From a virus, in the IMG/VR virus record IMGVR_UViG_3300046028_003840, positions 1 to 33,671 of that record: 33,671 bases of DNA. One strand, 5' to 3'. The translations under genes were made by a program, and so were the position numbers. Of the stretch, positions 14,511 to 22,011 are shown piece after piece. The number at the start of each line of letters is the position of its first letter. Position 1 is the first letter of the stretch. The notes beneath the pieces were generated by a model that was not told where the DNA came from, did not search any database, and worked only from the letters and a program-made list of their open reading frames with translations.

Positions 14511-14834
14511 ATGAATAAAATTAATATAAAACCATTATCAGTAAATAAGTGCTGGCAAGGTCGCAGATTTAAAACTAAAGATTACTTAAATTATGAAACT
14601 ATCATGTTAAATTTATTACCTAATTTATACATAATAGAACCACCTTATCGAGTTAATATAATAGTAGGTTTTAGCAATAAAGCAAGTGATATAGATAATA
14701 TTTTAAAGCCTTTTTTAGATATTTTACAAAAGAAATATAATATTAATGATAAAAATATTGAAATTTTACATATTGAAAAACAATTAGTTACAAAAAATAA
14801 CGACTTTATTTCATTTGAAATAGTAAATATTTGA
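14511..14834 (+). CDS. rusA: RusA-family Holliday junction resolvase
   Basis: The product has 107 residues. RusA is a small dimeric nuclease that resolves four-way DNA junctions. The pattern SVNKCWQGRRFKTKDY (10-25) and SDIDNILKPFLDILQKK (59-75) with the acidic cluster Asp60, Asp62 and Asp70 matches the family, whose conserved aspartates bind magnesium. The length is typical, slightly short. It complements the ERF annealing protein and would process branched replication intermediates before packaging. Confidence 0.85.
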   Translation: MNKINIKPLSVNKCWQGRRFKTKDYLNYETIMLNLLPNLYIIEPPYRVNIIVGFSNKASDIDNILKPFLDILQKKYNINDKNIEILHIEKQLVTKNNDFISFEIVNI

Positions 14835-14841
14835 AAATAAA

Positions 14842-14873
14842 TTTTTTTATTCAAAAGTAATTAAGTAATATTG
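14842..14873 (+). promoter_or_regulatory. Early promoter with shared TTTTTTTATTCAAA block
   Basis: TTTTTTTATTCAAA (14842-14855) is followed by TAATATTG (14866-14873), one mismatch from TAnnTTTG. The leader AAATACTACC (14891-14900) precedes the ATG at 14903, as in the two other ATACTACC leaders. Confidence 0.65.
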
Positions 14874-14902
14874 TAGAATATTAACCAATTAAATACTACC
14901 AA

Positions 14903-15058
14903 ATGAAAACAATTTATGAAGCTCTTAGTGAGTTTAAAAAAACAAATCCAATTCTTAAGCCAAGATTGTGCTTAAATGAATCAACAGGTTACTACCTTGT
15001 TACATTAGCTTTTAGCAAAGCGTATTGTGAATCAAAAAATCTAAAAGTTATATTATGA
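14903..15058 (+). CDS. 51-residue early protein
   Basis: The frame MKTIYEALSEFKKTNPILKP continues RLCLNESTGYYLVTLAFSKA and ends YCESKNLKVIL. It lies just behind the promoter at 14842-14873 and overlaps the next start by ATGA. No family is recognised. Confidence 0.6.
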   Translation: MKTIYEALSEFKKTNPILKPRLCLNESTGYYLVTLAFSKAYCESKNLKVIL

Positions 15059-15333
15059 GCGAATTAGAACAACAAACACAAAGAGCATTAATTGTTTTCT
15101 GCTCACTTGCAATGGTACAAAATGAAATGTATACTTATTTCTTAGGACGTTTTAAACACTTAGAAAAGCAAAAATTTAATGATTTGATTCGAGCTTCAGA
15201 TATGTTTGTTAAAACCATTAACAATAATTTAGATGAAGTAAGTTTAAAGGCAGTAATGCAAATGGATGAAAACATGCACAATTTTATTTATACATTAATT
15301 AAAAATGAGGATTTTATAGAACTTAAAAAATAA
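15055..15333 (+). CDS. Unknown helical early protein, 92 residues
   Basis: The product is almost wholly helical (QQTQRALIVFCSLAMVQNEM, then FKHLEKQKFNDLIRASDMFV), likely a small four-helix or dimeric helical protein. No domain is recognised. It lies six bases before the methyltransferase gene. Confidence 0.6.
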   Translation: MSELEQQTQRALIVFCSLAMVQNEMYTYFLGRFKHLEKQKFNDLIRASDMFVKTINNNLDEVSLKAVMQMDENMHNFIYTLIKNEDFIELKK

Positions 15334-15338
15334 AAATT

Positions 15339-16229
15339 ATGGAAAATTTAAAAGTAGATTTATTTGGAGAACCAATTATTGAAAATGTATTATTACGAAA
15401 AAAGTTTTTAGAGCCTCCATTTAGTGTTTTAGACACTAAGGGTGGTGATTGGCAAAATAGAAAAAGAGAATGGAAAACACTTGGAATTAAAAGTGAATTA
15501 GGTAGGGATGCCGAATGTCTGCCATCTTTTTTTGGAGGAGATTTAGATATTAATGGTCTTGATAAATATGGCAGAAAACCAATGACAGGAACTTCTGTTT
15601 TTGACCCTGCTTTATGTGAATTAATGTATCATTGGTATTGTCCAGAAAATGGAAATATATTAGACCCTTTTGCTGGTGGTTCCGTTCGTGGAATAATAGC
15701 TAATTATTTAGGTTATAATTATACAGGCATTGATATTAGAGAGGAACAAATTGAAAGTAATTACCAACAAGGTAGAGAAATTTTAGGTGAAAGATGCCCT
15801 AAATGGATTTGTAATGATTCAAATATAGAATTAGATTTATTTGATTGTAGTTTTGATATGGTTTTTAGTTGTCCACCATATGCAGATTTAGAAGTTTATA
15901 GTGATTTAGATGGAGATATTAGCAATAAAAATTATTCTGAATTTTTAAAACTTTATGAAAGTATAATTTATAAAAGTTGTAAATTATTAAAAAGTGGTGG
16001 TTATGCTATATTTGTAGTTGGTGATGTTAGAGATAAAAAAACAGGTTTTTATAAAGATTTTATTAGTGATACAAAAAAAGCATTTATTAATAGTGGTGTT
16101 GGTTTATATAATGAAGCAATATTATTACAGCCATTAGGGACAGCAATGTTAAGAGCTGGTAAAATTTTTACAAGTGGTGGAAAATTAACAAAAGTCCATG
16201 AAAACGTATTAATATTTAAAAAACCTTAA
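15339..16229 (+). CDS. DNA adenine-N6 or cytosine-N4 methyltransferase
   Basis: The product has 296 residues. S-adenosylmethionine-binding motif I is DPFAGGSVRG (109-118), preceded by a motif-X-like region (GTSVFDPALCELMYHWY). Catalytic motif IV is SCPPY (177-181), followed by ADLEVYSD, an arrangement I associate with phage orphan methyltransferases. The S-x-PPY form leaves open whether adenine N6 or cytosine N4 is the target. The N-terminal 85 residues (with EPPFSVLDTKGGDWQNRK) are typical of this phage group. No restriction enzyme lies nearby, so protection of phage DNA against host restriction is the likely purpose. Confidence 0.87.
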   Translation: MENLKVDLFGEPIIENVLLRKKFLEPPFSVLDTKGGDWQNRKREWKTLGIKSELGRDAECLPSFFGGDLDINGLDKYGRKPMTGTSVFDPALCELMYHWYCPENGNILDPFAGGSVRGIIANYLGYNYTGIDIREEQIESNYQQGREILGERCPKWICNDSNIELDLFDCSFDMVFSCPPYADLEVYSDLDGDISNKNYSEFLKLYESIIYKSCKLLKSGGYAIFVVGDVRDKKTGFYKDFISDTKKAFINSGVGLYNEAILLQPLGTAMLRAGKIFTSGGKLTKVHENVLIFKKP

Positions 16230-16259
16230 AATAAATTAGGATATTAAAAAACAATTTAC

Positions 16260-16267
16260 TATCTTTG
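16260..16267 (+). promoter_or_regulatory. Promoter -7 element TATCTTTG of the structured RNA
   Basis: TATCTTTG is a full TAnnTTTG match. It lies in the 141-base gap after the methyltransferase and would start transcription at about 16272, right at the first hairpin. The -33 region (TTAG) is weak. Confidence 0.6.
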
Positions 16268-16271
16268 TTAA

Positions 16272-16360
16272 AGCATAGGGCATTATGCAAATATAAAAAA
16301 TTAACATTAAACCTATTGGTTAGTAGTCATGCCCGACGAACACCGATAGGTTTTTTTATT
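16272..16360 (+). ncRNA. Structured small RNA or attenuator with complementary 6-base loops
   Basis: Hairpin 1 has stem GCATA/TATGC (16273-16277 and 16284-16288) with loop GGGCAT. The 3' hairpin is a 12-base-pair stem with one G-U pair (16309-16320 with 16342-16353). Within its 21-base loop, GTC/GAC closes a 6-base apical loop ATGCCC (16329-16334). The two 6-base loops are perfectly complementary, so they could kiss. A run of seven T follows the second stem. With the promoter at 16260 this gives an RNA of about 85-90 bases, or a 5' attenuator ahead of the replication genes. I do not match it to a named RNA family. Confidence 0.65.
16309..16357 (+). terminator. Intrinsic terminator before the replication operon
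   Basis: The stem AAACCTATTGGT (16309-16320) pairs with ACCGATAGGTTT (16342-16353), followed by a T run (16351-16357). Only 13 bases separate it from the ATG at 16371, leaving no room for another promoter, so downstream genes probably need read-through. Confidence 0.8.
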
Positions 16361-16370
16361 TAAAAAAATT

Positions 16371-16538
16371 ATGAAAATTTATTTACAAGATTTAGAAATT
16401 GAAAAAAAAGAAACAGGAATTGAAATATATTCTGAATCAGATTTAATTATTTTAACTTCTGTTTATGATGGAGAAGTTCAAATGGTTTGTGAAATTAGTT
16501 TAAGCGAGTTACAACAAGCAATTAAATTACTTAAATAA
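16371..16538 (+). CDS. 55-residue protein heading the replication operon
   Basis: The frame MKIYLQDLEIEKKETGIEIY, then SESDLIILTSVYDGEVQMVC, ends EISLSELQQAIKLLK. It is the first gene after the terminator at 16309-16357 and overlaps the initiator start by one base (TAATG). It looks like a small alpha/beta protein; no family is recognised. Confidence 0.65.
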   Translation: MKIYLQDLEIEKKETGIEIYSESDLIILTSVYDGEVQMVCEISLSELQQAIKLLK

Positions 16539-17395
16539 TGGCAAGGCAACAACAAAATACAGTCGATTATTTTCCATTTCTTTGTAAGGAAGGAGAAGCT
16601 ATGTTCTACATTGAAAATAAATATGGTAATGATGGTTATGCTACTTGGATTAAAATTTTAAGACAATTAGCAGTTACTAATTATCATTATTTAAATTTAT
16701 CTGAGTATAAAACTATAATGTTTTTAAGTTCAAAATGTAAAGTAGATGAAAAATTATTACTTGAAATAATAACAGATTTATGTAATATTGGAGAATTTAA
16801 TAAACAACTTTGGGAACAAAATAAAATTATTTATAGTGAAAAGTTTATTGAAAATATTAAAGATGCTTACTCAAGAAGAAAAAACGAATGTATCAATCTG
16901 CATACATTATGTATACATTTAAACACTTTAGGCGTTCAATCTGCATACATATTGAATCAAAATGTATACACAAAGCCACAAAGTGTAGACATAAATACGC
17001 ATAGTATAGTAGAGTATAGTATAGTAAAGGATATTAAAGTAAAAGATAATAAAGAAAATGATATAAATATATCTTTTGATGTTTTTTGGAATCTTTACAA
17101 TAAAAAAATTAATTCTAAGGATTGTGAAAGTAAATGGAATAAATTAAAAGATATTGATAGGCAGAAAATAATTGATACATTGCCAAACTTTTTAAATTCA
17201 ATAACAGATAAACAATACCAACCGCATCCAATTACATATCTTAATCAAAAACGTTGGAACGATGAACAAAGCAATACAATTAAAAAAGAATATGAACTTT
17301 ATTCTCAAAATGGAACTATTAAAATGAATTTAACAGAAATTGAATTAATTGAAAAAAAGAAAACAGGATTTTACAAAGAAAAACACGAAATATAA
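16538..17395 (+). CDS. Replication initiator (Lin1244/DUF4373-like N-terminus)
   Basis: The product has 285 residues. The N-terminal domain opens with DYFPFLCKEGEAMFYIENKY and GNDGYATWIKILRQL, the pattern of the DUF4373/Lin1244 winged-helix domain found in phage replisome organisers. A linker of about 55 residues (115-170) is encoded by repeat-rich DNA. The C-terminal part (FDVFWNLYNKKINSKDCESK, then HPITYLNQKRWNDE) resembles the DnaD-like or helicase-loading tail of these proteins. The likely role is to melt the origin and recruit the helicase encoded next. The origin itself may lie inside this gene, as in lambda O. The gene overlaps both neighbours by one base. Confidence 0.75.
   Translation: MARQQQNTVDYFPFLCKEGEAMFYIENKYGNDGYATWIKILRQLAVTNYHYLNLSEYKTIMFLSSKCKVDEKLLLEIITDLCNIGEFNKQLWEQNKIIYSEKFIENIKDAYSRRKNECINLHTLCIHLNTLGVQSAYILNQNVYTKPQSVDINTHSIVEYSIVKDIKVKDNKENDINISFDVFWNLYNKKINSKDCESKWNKLKDIDRQKIIDTLPNFLNSITDKQYQPHPITYLNQKRWNDEQSNTIKKEYELYSQNGTIKMNLTEIELIEKKKTGFYKEKHEI
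16893..17030 (+). other. Candidate replication origin: iteron-like repeats in the initiator gene
   Basis: TCAATCTGCATACAT occurs at 16893-16907 and 16936-16950, each followed by ATGTATACA (16909-16917 and 16962-16970). After them AGTATAGTA occurs three times (17003-17011, 17013-17021, 17018-17026), and AT-rich DNA follows. The repeats encode the initiator's linker. Direct repeats inside an initiator gene plus AT-rich DNA are the usual architecture of a theta-type phage origin. Confidence 0.5.
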
Positions 17396-19176
17396 TGGCA
17401 GATTTAAAAGTAATTAACTTAGCAGATAAAAAAGAATATATCATCGACGTACATAAAAATGGAGAAAATCAAATGGTTTGCCCTGAATGTTCAGCAACTC
17501 GTAAAAAGAAAACAGATAAATGCTTTTCTTTTAACCTTAACAAAGGAGCTGGACGTTGTAACCATTGTGGAATTGTTTTAGTAGAAAATAAACCATTCGA
17601 ACCAAAACGCATACAAATTGAATTTAAGCGTCCTAAAATAGTTGAATCAAGTAAATATACTGATAACTGTTTAAAGTTCTTTAAAAGTCGTTTAATTAGC
17701 GAAAAAACGTTATTAGAGTTAAAAGTTACAGAAGCAATTGAATGGATGCCAAATGCAAGGGCAGAAATACCAACAATTCAATTTAACTATTTTCGTAATG
17801 GAGAATTAATAAATATCAAATCTCGTGGCAAAAATAAAGACTTTAAACTTTTTAAAGACGCTGAATTAATTTTTTACAACCTAGACGCCACTATCGATAA
17901 TGAAACAATTATTATTTGTGAGGGCGAAATGGATGCCTTAGCAATTTATGAATGTGGTTTCAAAAATGTTATATCAGTTCCTAACGGTGCAGGATTAGGT
18001 AAAATAAACTTTGAATACTTAGATAATTGTATTGATTCTTTTTCAGATAACACAAAGTTTTTATTAGCACTCGATAATGACAAAGCGGGTTTAAACTTAC
18101 AAAATGAATTAGCAAGGCGTTTAGGCTTTGAAAATTGTAGTAAAATAACTTTTAAAGATTGTAAAGATGCAAACGATTGTTTAATTAAATACGGAATGAA
18201 AGCAGTTATTGATTTAATTAACGATGCTAAAGAGTTTCCAATTGTAGGTGTATTTAACGCCTTAGATATTGAACGTGACATTTACGAATATTATAACAAC
18301 GGTTTGCCATCAGGATGTGGAATTGGAGTTGGTGAAATAGATATGCATATTAAGTTCCAAGAGGGTTATTTAACAACTATTACTGGTATTCCAGGACATG
18401 GTAAAAGTGAGTTCTTAGATTTTCTTTTATGTAGGTTAAACATTTCGCATGATTGGAAAACAGCTTTATATTCTCCTGAAAACCATCCTTTAGAATTACA
18501 TTTTAGTAAGTTTGCTGAAAAAATTAGTGGAAAACCATTTGAAGGAACTAACCGATTAAGTCCTATTGATTTAAAAAATTTAATTGAATATCATGCTAAA
18601 AATTTCTTTTTTATTAATCCCGAAAATGATTTTACTTTAGACAATATCCTAGCCGCGGTTAGGCAATTAGTTCGTAAAAAAGGTATTAAAGCATTCGTTA
18701 TTGATGCGTGGAATAAAATAGACCATAAATATACAACTAATGAAACTAAATACATTTCAGAACAATTAGATATTATAACTAGATTTTGTGAAATAAATAA
18801 AGTACATTGTTTTTTAGTTGCTCATCCTACTAAGATACAAAAGGATAAGGCTACTGGTAAATATGAAATACCTAACCTTTATTCAATTAGTGGTTCAGCT
18901 AACTTTTACAATAAAACAGCTAACGGTATAACAGTTTACAGAGATTATGAAACAGGTATAACTGAAATATACGTTCAAAAGGTTAAGTTCAAACATTGGG
19001 GACAAACAGGTTGTATTAAAATGGCATGGGACAAAACAAATGGTAGGTACTATAAAGGAACTCCAAGCTATGAAAGTTGGATTAATAATATTGAAGCTAC
19101 AAAACAAATTGATAATACCAACTTTTTAAATGAAACAAGCGACTTAATTAATAATAATATAGAAAATCCATTCTAA
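17395..19176 (+). CDS. Primase-helicase, T7 gp4/Twinkle type
   Basis: The product has 593 residues. It unwinds DNA at the fork and makes RNA primers. The N-terminal zinc site uses Cys29/Cys32 (CPEC) and Cys55/Cys58 (CNHC). The TOPRIM primase core has ICEGEMDA (about 174-181) and LLALDNDKAG (about 222-231). The DnaB-like helicase domain has Walker A GIPGHGKS (331-338) and Walker B AFVIDAW (433-439), then LVAHPTK and the end motifs. No phage DNA polymerase is present in the window, so the host polymerase must finish the replisome. The gene starts on the last base of the initiator stop. Confidence 0.92.
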   Translation: MADLKVINLADKKEYIIDVHKNGENQMVCPECSATRKKKTDKCFSFNLNKGAGRCNHCGIVLVENKPFEPKRIQIEFKRPKIVESSKYTDNCLKFFKSRLISEKTLLELKVTEAIEWMPNARAEIPTIQFNYFRNGELINIKSRGKNKDFKLFKDAELIFYNLDATIDNETIIICEGEMDALAIYECGFKNVISVPNGAGLGKINFEYLDNCIDSFSDNTKFLLALDNDKAGLNLQNELARRLGFENCSKITFKDCKDANDCLIKYGMKAVIDLINDAKEFPIVGVFNALDIERDIYEYYNNGLPSGCGIGVGEIDMHIKFQEGYLTTITGIPGHGKSEFLDFLLCRLNISHDWKTALYSPENHPLELHFSKFAEKISGKPFEGTNRLSPIDLKNLIEYHAKNFFFINPENDFTLDNILAAVRQLVRKKGIKAFVIDAWNKIDHKYTTNETKYISEQLDIITRFCEINKVHCFLVAHPTKIQKDKATGKYEIPNLYSISGSANFYNKTANGITVYRDYETGITEIYVQKVKFKHWGQTGCIKMAWDKTNGRYYKGTPSYESWINNIEATKQIDNTNFLNETSDLINNNIENPF

Positions 19177-19253
19177 TGAATACAATAAACAATTTACCAA
19201 TTTGCCAACTAATAATAATAAATGATTTAATATTTGTTATTTATTGTAATTAA
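19176..19253 (+). CDS. Possible 25-residue peptide after the primase-helicase
   Basis: A short frame (MNTINNLPICQLIIINDLIF, then VIYCN) starts by a TAATG overlap with the primase stop. It is very AT-rich and overlaps the region where a promoter for the next gene should lie, so it may be chance. It is listed because the overlap pattern matches real genes here. Confidence 0.3.
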   Translation: MNTINNLPICQLIIINDLIFVIYCN

Positions 19254-19257
19254 TTGT

Positions 19258-19265
19258 TATATTTA
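19258..19265 (+). promoter_or_regulatory. Possible promoter of the sigma-like gene
   Basis: TATATTTA (one mismatch from TAnnTTTG) lies ten bases before the ATG at 19275, with TTG at 19234-19236, a spacing of 21 bases. This is weaker than other early promoters but suitable for a host-type polymerase. Confidence 0.4.
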
Positions 19266-19274
19266 CAAACAATT

Positions 19275-19787
19275 ATGAATAAATCTAAATTGTTAGTAAT
19301 AGGTGCAAACCATCCAATGTTAAAAAACTTAGCATTTAAGCTATGCAATGGTCGAGATATACATAATGATTTATTCCAGGAGTTCTTACTTTACTTATGC
19401 GAAAAGGACGAAGCATTCCTATTAAAGAAATATGAAGAGATACAATTCATAGCTTATTGCTCAAATATAATCAAAGGTCTTAACTCACACAGATATAGAG
19501 ATTCTAAGTGTATTAACTCTAAAAATACTTTAATAGAGAAATGTAACTCTTTTGAAGTATTAGATTTTGAAATGTCAGAAAATAATTATAACTTTGATAT
19601 TGATGATAAATTTGAAAGGACTGTTAAATTCATAAAAGAATATCCCGACAAATTTAAGTCGGAAATATTATTTAAGTCAATGGTTAGCAGCACTCGAGAA
19701 ATAGCATCAGAACTTGGATTAAACCAAAGACAGTTAATTTATCAGAACGTTAAATTTAAAGCAGAAATTAAAAGGAAAGTAAAATGA
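19275..19787 (+). CDS. Sigma-70-like transcription factor, candidate late-gene regulator
   Basis: The product has 170 residues from the ATG at 19275; a TTG seven codons upstream lies within the promoter region. Residues 13-75 resemble sigma region 2 (HPMLKNLAFKLCN, then DIHNDLFQEFLLYLCEKDEA). Residues about 135-166 (SSTREIASELGLNQRQLIYQ) form a helix-turn-helix like region 4. The middle is acidic and poorly conserved-looking. Phages of Bacteroidota often carry such short sigma-like proteins. The gene lies just before the terminase genes and could redirect host RNA polymerase to late promoters, perhaps the AAAAAGGTATATTA elements found three times in the late region. The link is inference. Confidence 0.6.
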   Translation: MNKSKLLVIGANHPMLKNLAFKLCNGRDIHNDLFQEFLLYLCEKDEAFLLKKYEEIQFIAYCSNIIKGLNSHRYRDSKCINSKNTLIEKCNSFEVLDFEMSENNYNFDIDDKFERTVKFIKEYPDKFKSEILFKSMVSSTREIASELGLNQRQLIYQNVKFKAEIKRKVK

Positions 19788-19999
19788 ATTATCATTGGGA
19801 AGGTTTAGATAATCGTAAATTTATAGAATCATTATCTATTTTTGATTATTATAATATTTATTTTCATTGGTGGTATATTCGATTAGCATTAAATAAATTT
19901 AATAAAGCAAGTTTTAATTTATGTGAATTTAAAGATTTTACGATTGAACAAGCATGTAATCATTATTGGAAATTTAAAAAAGAAATAAATATAAAATGA
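19784..19999 (+). CDS. Unknown aromatic-rich protein, 71 residues
   Basis: The product is rich in Tyr, Trp and Phe (FDYYNIYFHWWYIRLALNKF) and ends with a basic helix. It overlaps neighbours by four bases on each side. No family is recognised. Confidence 0.6.
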   Translation: MNYHWEGLDNRKFIESLSIFDYYNIYFHWWYIRLALNKFNKASFNLCEFKDFTIEQACNHYWKFKKEINIK

Positions 20000-20235
20000 A
20001 TACAATACTATTAAAACACTATGACTTCATTTGGGCAGTATCTAAGGACTTAATACGTCCTGATAGTTCAAATATTAAAGTTAAAGAAATATTAAAAGCA
20101 TATCACGAAATTGACACAACAGTTGATGTATTAGTTGAATGCTCAACTTGTGTCAACATTTACAAAGATGCGTTTAAATTGATTTTAGCTTATATTGATG
20201 CACCAATTGTTGAGGTTAAAAAATCTAAGAAATAA
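19996..20235 (+). CDS. Unknown helical protein, 79 residues
   Basis: The product begins MNTILLKHYDFIWAVSKDLI and contains VEILKAYHE-like helical segments plus ECSTCVNIYK. The end is basic (VEVKKSKK). The position two genes upstream of the small terminase subunit suggests a packaging-operon helper, but nothing in the sequence proves it. Confidence 0.6.
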   Translation: MNTILLKHYDFIWAVSKDLIRPDSSNIKVKEILKAYHEIDTTVDVLVECSTCVNIYKDAFKLILAYIDAPIVEVKKSKK

Positions 20236-20342
20236 TGGAACTAACATTTTGTGAATGGATTAAATTCCTTAAAATATATAAGTTTAATACTCCCGAATTC
20301 ATTGAATTAAGAAAGCTATATTATTTAGCTTATTTAGGGTAA
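20235..20342 (+). CDS. 35-residue peptide before the terminase genes
   Basis: The frame MELTFCEWIKFLKIYKFNTP continues EFIELRKLYYLAYLG. It starts by a TAATG overlap with the gene upstream, which supports translation. It forms one or two short helices; the function is unknown. Confidence 0.5.
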   Translation: MELTFCEWIKFLKIYKFNTPEFIELRKLYYLAYLG

Positions 20343-20381
20343 AGGAAATTTATTTACAAAAATTTAATATAGAAATAAATA

Positions 20382-20798
20382 ATGGCAAAGTCAATAGAAT
20401 TTATAGAAAATTTACCCGAATATGCTAATCAGTATATCGATATCTGTTTAACACACACTAAAGAGGTTGCAACGGGTTCTGGTAAGATAGTAGAACAAAA
20501 GGAAAGGCATATACCTACAATAGCCTTTTTCCTTAATATTTGGATGCCTAGAAACGTTGGGGACAGTATTGCTAGGAAAACATATTACGAGTGGTTAAAA
20601 GGCAATTGTGAGCTAAAAAGTAACACTATAAAAAAGATAGATGACTTATTCCTTGCATTAGCAGGCGATATCGTAGCAAATGAAGGTAAAGGTATATTCT
20701 ATGCTAAGAATAAATTAGGATGGACTGATAAATTACAAACTGAAAATAGGGATGTATCTATTCTTAATATAGATCCTATTGATAACCCAATGGATTAA
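20382..20798 (+). CDS. terS: Terminase small subunit
   Basis: The product has 138 residues. The subunit recognises phage DNA and loads the large subunit. The N-terminal part (about 1-50) is helical, then a DNA-binding region with PTIAFFLNIWMPRNVGDSIA and RKTYYEWLKGNCELKSNTIK resembles the helix-turn-helix of phage DNA-packaging proteins. The C-terminal part KNKLGWTDKLQTEN is the family-like segment that contacts the large subunit. The call is strengthened by the one-base overlap with the large subunit gene. Confidence 0.8.
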   Translation: MAKSIEFIENLPEYANQYIDICLTHTKEVATGSGKIVEQKERHIPTIAFFLNIWMPRNVGDSIARKTYYEWLKGNCELKSNTIKKIDDLFLALAGDIVANEGKGIFYAKNKLGWTDKLQTENRDVSILNIDPIDNPMD

Positions 20799-21976
20799 TG
20801 CCACTAAAACAAACAACCGCTTTAAAAAAGATATGTACTTTAAGAAAAAAGTATGTAGCAGTTCGAGGTGGACAAGGCTCATCTAAAACATTTAGCATAT
20901 TAACTTTATTGATTAATCATGCAAGTGGAAAACCAAATAGGAATATTTACGTTGTTTCTGCGGAACTTACAAAGATGCGTGAAACAGTTATAAAGGACTT
21001 TGTTTTTATTATGACTGAAGCTGGTATATTTAATGCGGATTACTTTCTAGCAGGTACGCTTTATAAATATCCTAATGGCTCAACTATTAAGTTCTTAGGA
21101 TTAGATAAGGAAGACGTCGGTAAAGGTTTGCGTTCTCATGTTGTTTACTTTAATGAGGTTAATAAAGTTAACCAGGAAACGTTTAGGCAAATGGCTTCAC
21201 GTTCCGATAAGATTTATTTAGATTATAATCCCGATGCTGAATTTTATATTGATACCGATATTATACCTAGACAAGACTGCGACTTTGTTCAACTTACATT
21301 TAAAGATAATGAATGTTTAAAGGAAGGCGAAAGAGAAGAGATATTGAATTACTACAATAAAGGTTATAATTCAGATGGAACTATTAAAGATGCCTACTGG
21401 TCAAACTTATGGCAGGTTTATGGATTAGGTAACATTGGTAACTTACAAGGTATTATATTTGATACCTGGAAGGAAATTAACGCTATTCCGATTAATGCTG
21501 AATTTATATCTTATGGTATGGACTTTGGGTTTACTTCAGACCCAACTACATTAACCGCAGTTTATAAGTTAGATAAAGATTTATATTTGAATGAATTGAT
21601 TTATAGTACTGGATTAACCAATTCGGATATAATAGCTAAGTTAAAAGAATTAGGTGTTACATCTCAACAAATGATAGTTGCCGATTCAGCCGAGCCAAAA
21701 TCTATTGAAGACTTAAGACGTGCAGGATTTAGAATTGAGGGTGCTAAGAAAGGACCAGACAGTATTAGAAGTTCAATTGATACTTTACAACAATATGGGT
21801 TGTTTATTACTTCAAATTCACTTAATGCTAAAAAGGAAGCTAGGGCATATCGTTGGGCTACTGATAGTAATGGTAAGAATATAAATGTACCCGAAGACAA
21901 GCATAATCACTTTTGGGATTCGGTTAGATATGTTGCCCTTAATCGATTAAAAAAATCGGTATTTCGTTATTCATAA
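20798..21976 (+). CDS. terL: Terminase large subunit
   Basis: The product has 392 residues. The packaging motor ATPase has Walker A GGQGSSKT (24-31) and Walker B VVYFNE (115-120), with Asn before the catalytic Glu as in many phages of this type. The RNase H-like nuclease that cuts concatemers shows SYGMDFGFTSDPTTL, then IVADSAEPKSIEDLR and NHFWDSVRY, which hold the three acidic metal-binding positions. It is short for a large subunit but complete. The class (pac or cos) cannot be told from sequence; the circular closure fits headful packaging. Confidence 0.95.
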   Translation: MPLKQTTALKKICTLRKKYVAVRGGQGSSKTFSILTLLINHASGKPNRNIYVVSAELTKMRETVIKDFVFIMTEAGIFNADYFLAGTLYKYPNGSTIKFLGLDKEDVGKGLRSHVVYFNEVNKVNQETFRQMASRSDKIYLDYNPDAEFYIDTDIIPRQDCDFVQLTFKDNECLKEGEREEILNYYNKGYNSDGTIKDAYWSNLWQVYGLGNIGNLQGIIFDTWKEINAIPINAEFISYGMDFGFTSDPTTLTAVYKLDKDLYLNELIYSTGLTNSDIIAKLKELGVTSQQMIVADSAEPKSIEDLRRAGFRIEGAKKGPDSIRSSIDTLQQYGLFITSNSLNAKKEARAYRWATDSNGKNINVPEDKHNHFWDSVRYVALNRLKKSVFRYS

Positions 21977-21990
21977 ATTGTAAAACGTTT

Positions 21991-22011
21991 TAAAAAAGGT
22001 ATATTAATATA
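21991..22011 (+). promoter_or_regulatory. Candidate late promoter element, copy A
   Basis: TAAAAAAGGTATATTAATATA directly precedes the ATG at 22012. The core AAAAAGGTATATTA is shared with copies at 29919-29945 and 32425-32447. It lacks TAnnTTTG, so it may need the phage sigma-like protein. The distance from GG to the start codon is 12 bases, as in copy C. Confidence 0.5.

Noticed and set aside
16272-16360. tRNA or tmRNA-like gene
   Set aside because: There is no acceptor stem, T-loop motif or CCA end; the second hairpin with its T run is a terminator.
17003-17026. Short tandem repeats considered as CRISPR
   Set aside because: Units are 9 bases with no spacers and sit in a coding linker; an origin or coding repeat explains them better.
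17946-18281. Antisense 111-residue frame within the primase-helicase gene
   Set aside because: It lies opposite the conserved TOPRIM region, has atypical Ser/Lys/Leu composition and no start context or operon partners.
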